Below, piece after piece: positions 61,565-64,000 of a stretch of DNA of 64,000 bases. The position numbers were made by a program, and so were the translations under genes. Numbering within the stretch: position 1 is the stretch's first letter; each line of letters opens with the position of its first letter. Below the pieces are notes generated by a model. It worked only from the letters and a program-made list of their open reading frames with translations. It did not search any database and had not been told where the DNA came from. This stretch comes from Deltaproteobacteria bacterium (GTDB lineage: Bacteria; Myxococcota; Myxococcia; Myxococcales; 40CM-4-68-19), in the NCBI GenBank assembly GCA_005879535.1, contig VBKI01000053.1, forward strand, positions 62,001 through 126,000, read 5' to 3'.

Positions 61565-62293
61565 CTAGACCGTGCGCGCTCGCACGGCGAGTGCGACCGC
61601 ATCGCACAGTTCCGGTAACGAACCATCGGCGACCGCGTCGACGCGAATGCCCGCCTTCCGCGCCTCGTCCGCACAGAGCCGGCCCATGCACGCCACCGCC
61701 GCCGGCCTGGCGCTCTCCGCGCCAGCCAGGGCGGCGAACCCGCGTGCCGCGCTGCCGCTGGCGAATGCGATGGCATCGATCCGGCCGTCGCGCAGCTCGC
61801 GCAGCGCCGCAGGATCCGCCCGGTGCGGCGTCACCGTCCGGTAGAGGGTGCAGGTTTCCACCTGCGCTCCGGCGGCGCGGAGGCCGGCGACGAGGGCCGG
61901 ATTGCCGCCTTCGGGCCGCGCCACGAGCACGCGCTTTCCCGCGACGCGGCCGCCGAGCTCCCGCAGCAGAGCGTCGGCGCCGGCCCCGCCCTTCGGCACG
62001 ATCACTTCGCCGGGCAACTCCCGCGCCGTCGAGGCGCCGACGGCGGCGAGCGGCAATCCGGGGTTGCCGCAGAGCGCGAGCAAACGCCGCGCGGCGTGAG
62101 GCGACGCGATCACGAGCAGGTCGGCGACCTTCTCGCGGACGACGGTGACGATTCGGCCGACGTCCGGCCCGTCCTCGAAGGCGATGCAAGGCATCCGGAC
62201 CGGGATCGCCCCCCGCTCCCGCAAGAGCGTCTCCAGCTCGGCGGCATCCTCCACCGCGCGCGTGACCAGCACGCGGGCCCCGGCGAGCGTCAA
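61565..62293 (-). CDS. hemD: Uroporphyrinogen-III synthase
   Basis: 242 residues. GARVLVTRAVEDAAELETLL at the start, VIASPHAARRL, KRVLVARPEGGNPAL, and IDAIAFASGSAARGFA match HemD. It closes and inverts ring D of hydroxymethylbilane to make uroporphyrinogen III. Sequence conservation in this family is low, so gene order (directly after hemC) is the best support. The TTG at 62293 overlaps the hemC stop; a GTG at 62272 is an alternative start. Confidence 0.9.
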   Translation of the reverse strand: MTLAGARVLVTRAVEDAAELETLLRERGAIPVRMPCIAFEDGPDVGRIVTVVREKVADLLVIASPHAARRLLALCGNPGLPLAAVGASTARELPGEVIVPKGGAGADALLRELGGRVAGKRVLVARPEGGNPALVAGLRAAGAQVETCTLYRTVTPHRADPAALRELRDGRIDAIAFASGSAARGFAALAGAESARPAAVACMGRLCADEARKAGIRVDAVADGSLPELCDAVALAVRARTV

Positions 62294-63294
62294 GCGCGCT
62301 TCGGCGCGGGCAGCCCCGAGGCCTGCGACCGCGCCGCCTCCAACAGCGGCGCTCCGCCCTTGTCGAGCAGCGCCTCGGCGACGCTCTTGCCCAGCGCCTC
62401 GGGGCCCGTCGCCGATCCGCGCATCTCCGCGCGCACCACGATGACACCTCCCTTGCCATCGGGACCGCCGAGCGCCGCACGAAGCCAGATGCGATCGCCT
62501 TCCAGCAGGCCGTACGCGGCGACGGGAACCGTGCAGCCTCCCGCCAGCCGGGCAAGGACCGCGCGCTCGGCGCGGACGCAGCGCGCGGTCGGGGCGTCGT
62601 CGAGCGGCGCCGTCGCCTCGAGACCCGGCGAGCCTCGCAGCGTCTCGATGGCGAGGGCTCCCTGCCCCGCCGCCGGCAGCGAAAGCTCTGGCGGGAGGAT
62701 CTCGGTCACCTCCCCGTCGAGGCCAAGACGGCGCAGGCCCGCGAGCGCGAGAACGACGGCGTCGAGAGGCCCCTGCGGATCTCCCTCGGCCGGCCGCACT
62801 TCGACGCCGCCGCGGACCACCGTCGCTCCGGTCGCGCGGGCGAGGCGCGTCTGCACGTTCCCGCGGACGGGCACGACGATCAGATCGGGTCGCTCGGCCA
62901 GGAGCTGGACGGCGCGGCGCAGCGAGCTCGTGCCCACGCGCGCTCCGCGAGGAAGGTTCGCGAACCGCTTCGCGAACGGCGCGACCAAGGCGTCGCGCGG
63001 ATCCTCCCGGGCGCAAAAAGCGCTGAGCACGAACGCGTCGGAAATCGCGAACGGCACGTCTTTCGCGCTGTGTACGGCCAGGTCGGCGCGCCGATCCGCG
63101 AGCGCCTGCTCCAGGTCCTTGACGAAGAGGCCTTTACCGCCGGCTTCGGCAAGCGATCGGTCGAGAATCCGGTCACCTTCGGTGGATATGGGCAAGAGCT
63201 CGCAGGCGTGCCCGCGCTCCCGCAGCCATCCCCCGACGCGCTCGGCCTGCCACAGCGCGAGCGCGCTCTTGCGCGTCGCGATACGGAGATTCAC
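62290..63294 (-). CDS. hemC: Porphobilinogen deaminase
   Basis: 334 residues. IATRKSALALWQAE at the start, KDVP with the catalytic Asp-site region AVHSAKDVPF, GTSSLRRAVQL, RGNVQTRL and the dipyrromethane-cofactor Cys in LAGGCTVPVAAY. It polymerises four porphobilinogens into hydroxymethylbilane. The GTG start overlaps the hemA stop (GTGA) and the 3' end overlaps hemD. It is slightly longer than usual at the C-terminus. Confidence 0.97.
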   Translation of the reverse strand: MNLRIATRKSALALWQAERVGGWLRERGHACELLPISTEGDRILDRSLAEAGGKGLFVKDLEQALADRRADLAVHSAKDVPFAISDAFVLSAFCAREDPRDALVAPFAKRFANLPRGARVGTSSLRRAVQLLAERPDLIVVPVRGNVQTRLARATGATVVRGGVEVRPAEGDPQGPLDAVVLALAGLRRLGLDGEVTEILPPELSLPAAGQGALAIETLRGSPGLEATAPLDDAPTARCVRAERAVLARLAGGCTVPVAAYGLLEGDRIWLRAALGGPDGKGGVIVVRAEMRGSATGPEALGKSVAEALLDKGGAPLLEAARSQASGLPAPKRA

Positions 63295-64000
63295 CGCCGC
63301 CTCAACAGCGGCAGCACGGCCCCGTCGTCGCCGCGTTGCTTGTCCACGGTCGTCGCTTTCGTCGCCGACGCGGGCTGCGGCTCTCCGTCGAGCCCGAACA
63401 ATTCGGCGGCGGCGTCGCCCAGGGGGCCCTGCCCTGCTTCGGCCCGGAGGCGGCTCGTGGGCGCGTGGAGGAGCTTGTTGACGATGGCGCTCGCCATGGC
63501 CCGCACCGTCTTTTGCTGCTTCTCGTCGAGCCCGTTCAGCGCCGCGAGCGTCTTCTCGGCCTCGGCGCGCGCGAGCGACTCGGCGTGCGCCCGCAGCCGC
63601 GCGAGCACCGGCACCGCGGCCCGCTCGCGCGACATCGTCAGGAAGGCCTTCAGCTCCTCCTCGACGATCTCCTCCGCCTTTCCCACGTGCGCCGCGCGCA
63701 GATCGCGGTTCTGCGCGGCGACGCGCTCGAGATCGTCGAGATCGTAGACGTAGACGTTCTCCAGCTCGTTCGCGCTCGGCTCGACATTGCGGGGCAGCGT
63801 CAGGTCGACGAGGAAGATCGGCCTGTAGCGCCGCGCCTTGAGCGCCTTCGCCATCATGTCGCGGGTCACCACTGCCTGGGACGCGCTGGTGGAGCAGATG
63901 GCGACGTCGGCGCGCTCCAGCAGGGCCGGCAACTCCGCCAGCGAAACGTGGACTCCGCCTGCCTCGCGGGCCAGCTCCTCCGCGTGCTGCGGGCTGCGGT
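63291..64000 (-). CDS. hemA: Glutamyl-tRNA reductase, partial (5' end beyond window)
   Basis: The frame is open to the right edge (236 codons visible, C-terminal part). It contains ICSTSASQAVVTRDMM (NADPH domain), FLVDLTLPRNVEP, VYVYDLDDLERVAAQN and a C-terminal dimerisation helix with IVNKLLHAPTSRLR. HemA makes glutamate-1-semialdehyde from glutamyl-tRNA and begins the tetrapyrrole pathway. The 5' part with the catalytic Cys is outside the window. It is the first visible gene of hemA-hemC-hemD. The tail after residue about 180 of the visible part is charged and variable. Confidence 0.93.
   Translation of the reverse strand, partial: RSPQHAEELAREAGGVHVSLAELPALLERADVAICSTSASQAVVTRDMMAKALKARRYRPIFLVDLTLPRNVEPSANELENVYVYDLDDLERVAAQNRDLRAAHVGKAEEIVEEELKAFLTMSRERAAVPVLARLRAHAESLARAEAEKTLAALNGLDEKQQKTVRAMASAIVNKLLHAPTSRLRAEAGQGPLGDAAAELFGLDGEPQPASATKATTVDKQRGDDGAVLPLLRRR

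Overview
The window is GC-rich throughout. Genes are packed into long co-oriented runs joined by 1 to 25 nt stop/start overlaps, with frequent GTG starts. A short OPX-type polysaccharide exporter followed by a beta-barrel gene, a sigma54-dependent response regulator beside an exopolysaccharide operon, and many lipoproteins suggest a Gram-negative bacterium of the Myxococcota/Deltaproteobacteria type. No rRNA or tRNA is present to prove this.

Layout. (1) 1-3797: a two-module glycosyltransferase runs off the left edge, divergent from a GDP-L-fucose module (fcl-gmd). (2) 3829-7419: a quinone-oxidoreductase-like enzyme, a zinc-protease lipoprotein and a TldD-like protein with a signal-like N-terminus. 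(3) 7456-27852, minus strand: a 15-gene exopolysaccharide operon, in transcription order OPX export lipoprotein, outer-membrane beta-barrel, chain-length protein, BY-kinase-like protein, polyisoprenyl-phosphate sugar transferase, BioF2/FemAB-like protein, DegT aminotransferase, second BioF2/FemAB-like protein, polysaccharide deacetylase, Wzx-like flippase, two GT4 glycosyltransferases, an asparagine-synthase/glycosyltransferase fusion, a heparinase-like protein and a UDP-sugar dehydrogenase. It closes with a clear intrinsic terminator. The gene set resembles EPS loci linked to exosortase XrtA, but no exosortase, PEP-CTERM protein or Wzy polymerase is in the window. A sigma54 response regulator sits just beyond the operon promoter.

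(4) 30169-34297: an alpha/beta hydrolase, two short-chain dehydrogenases (one with a broken 3' end), a family-5 uracil-DNA glycosylase and an RRM protein lacking RNP1. (5) 34388-38375: an ATPase-permease ABC fusion, an I9-inhibitor-like lipoprotein and an M30-type protease. (6) 38572-45683: a transport regulon made of AfuABC/FbpABC-like ABC genes, a divergent two-component system with a recognisable operator, and an OprP/OprO-like porin. (7) 45756-48706: gap-pgk-tpiA. (8) 49007-52746: a structured leader before a GYF-like membrane protein, a frameshifted beta-propeller lipoprotein, a YhaM-like HD phosphohydrolase and a HAD phosphatase. (9) 52776-59319: holB-holA-metG-HEAT-tatD-HMA. (10) 59390-64000: a lipoprotein, an orphan SdhC-like cytochrome b, and hemA-hemC-hemD followed by a single-domain response regulator and a DUF2127 membrane protein.

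Three genes (32404-33160, 33932-34297, 49883-51297) appear to lack roughly 14 to 22 internal codons where the family has conserved sequence. This could be recurrent small deletion, or an artefact of the assembly.
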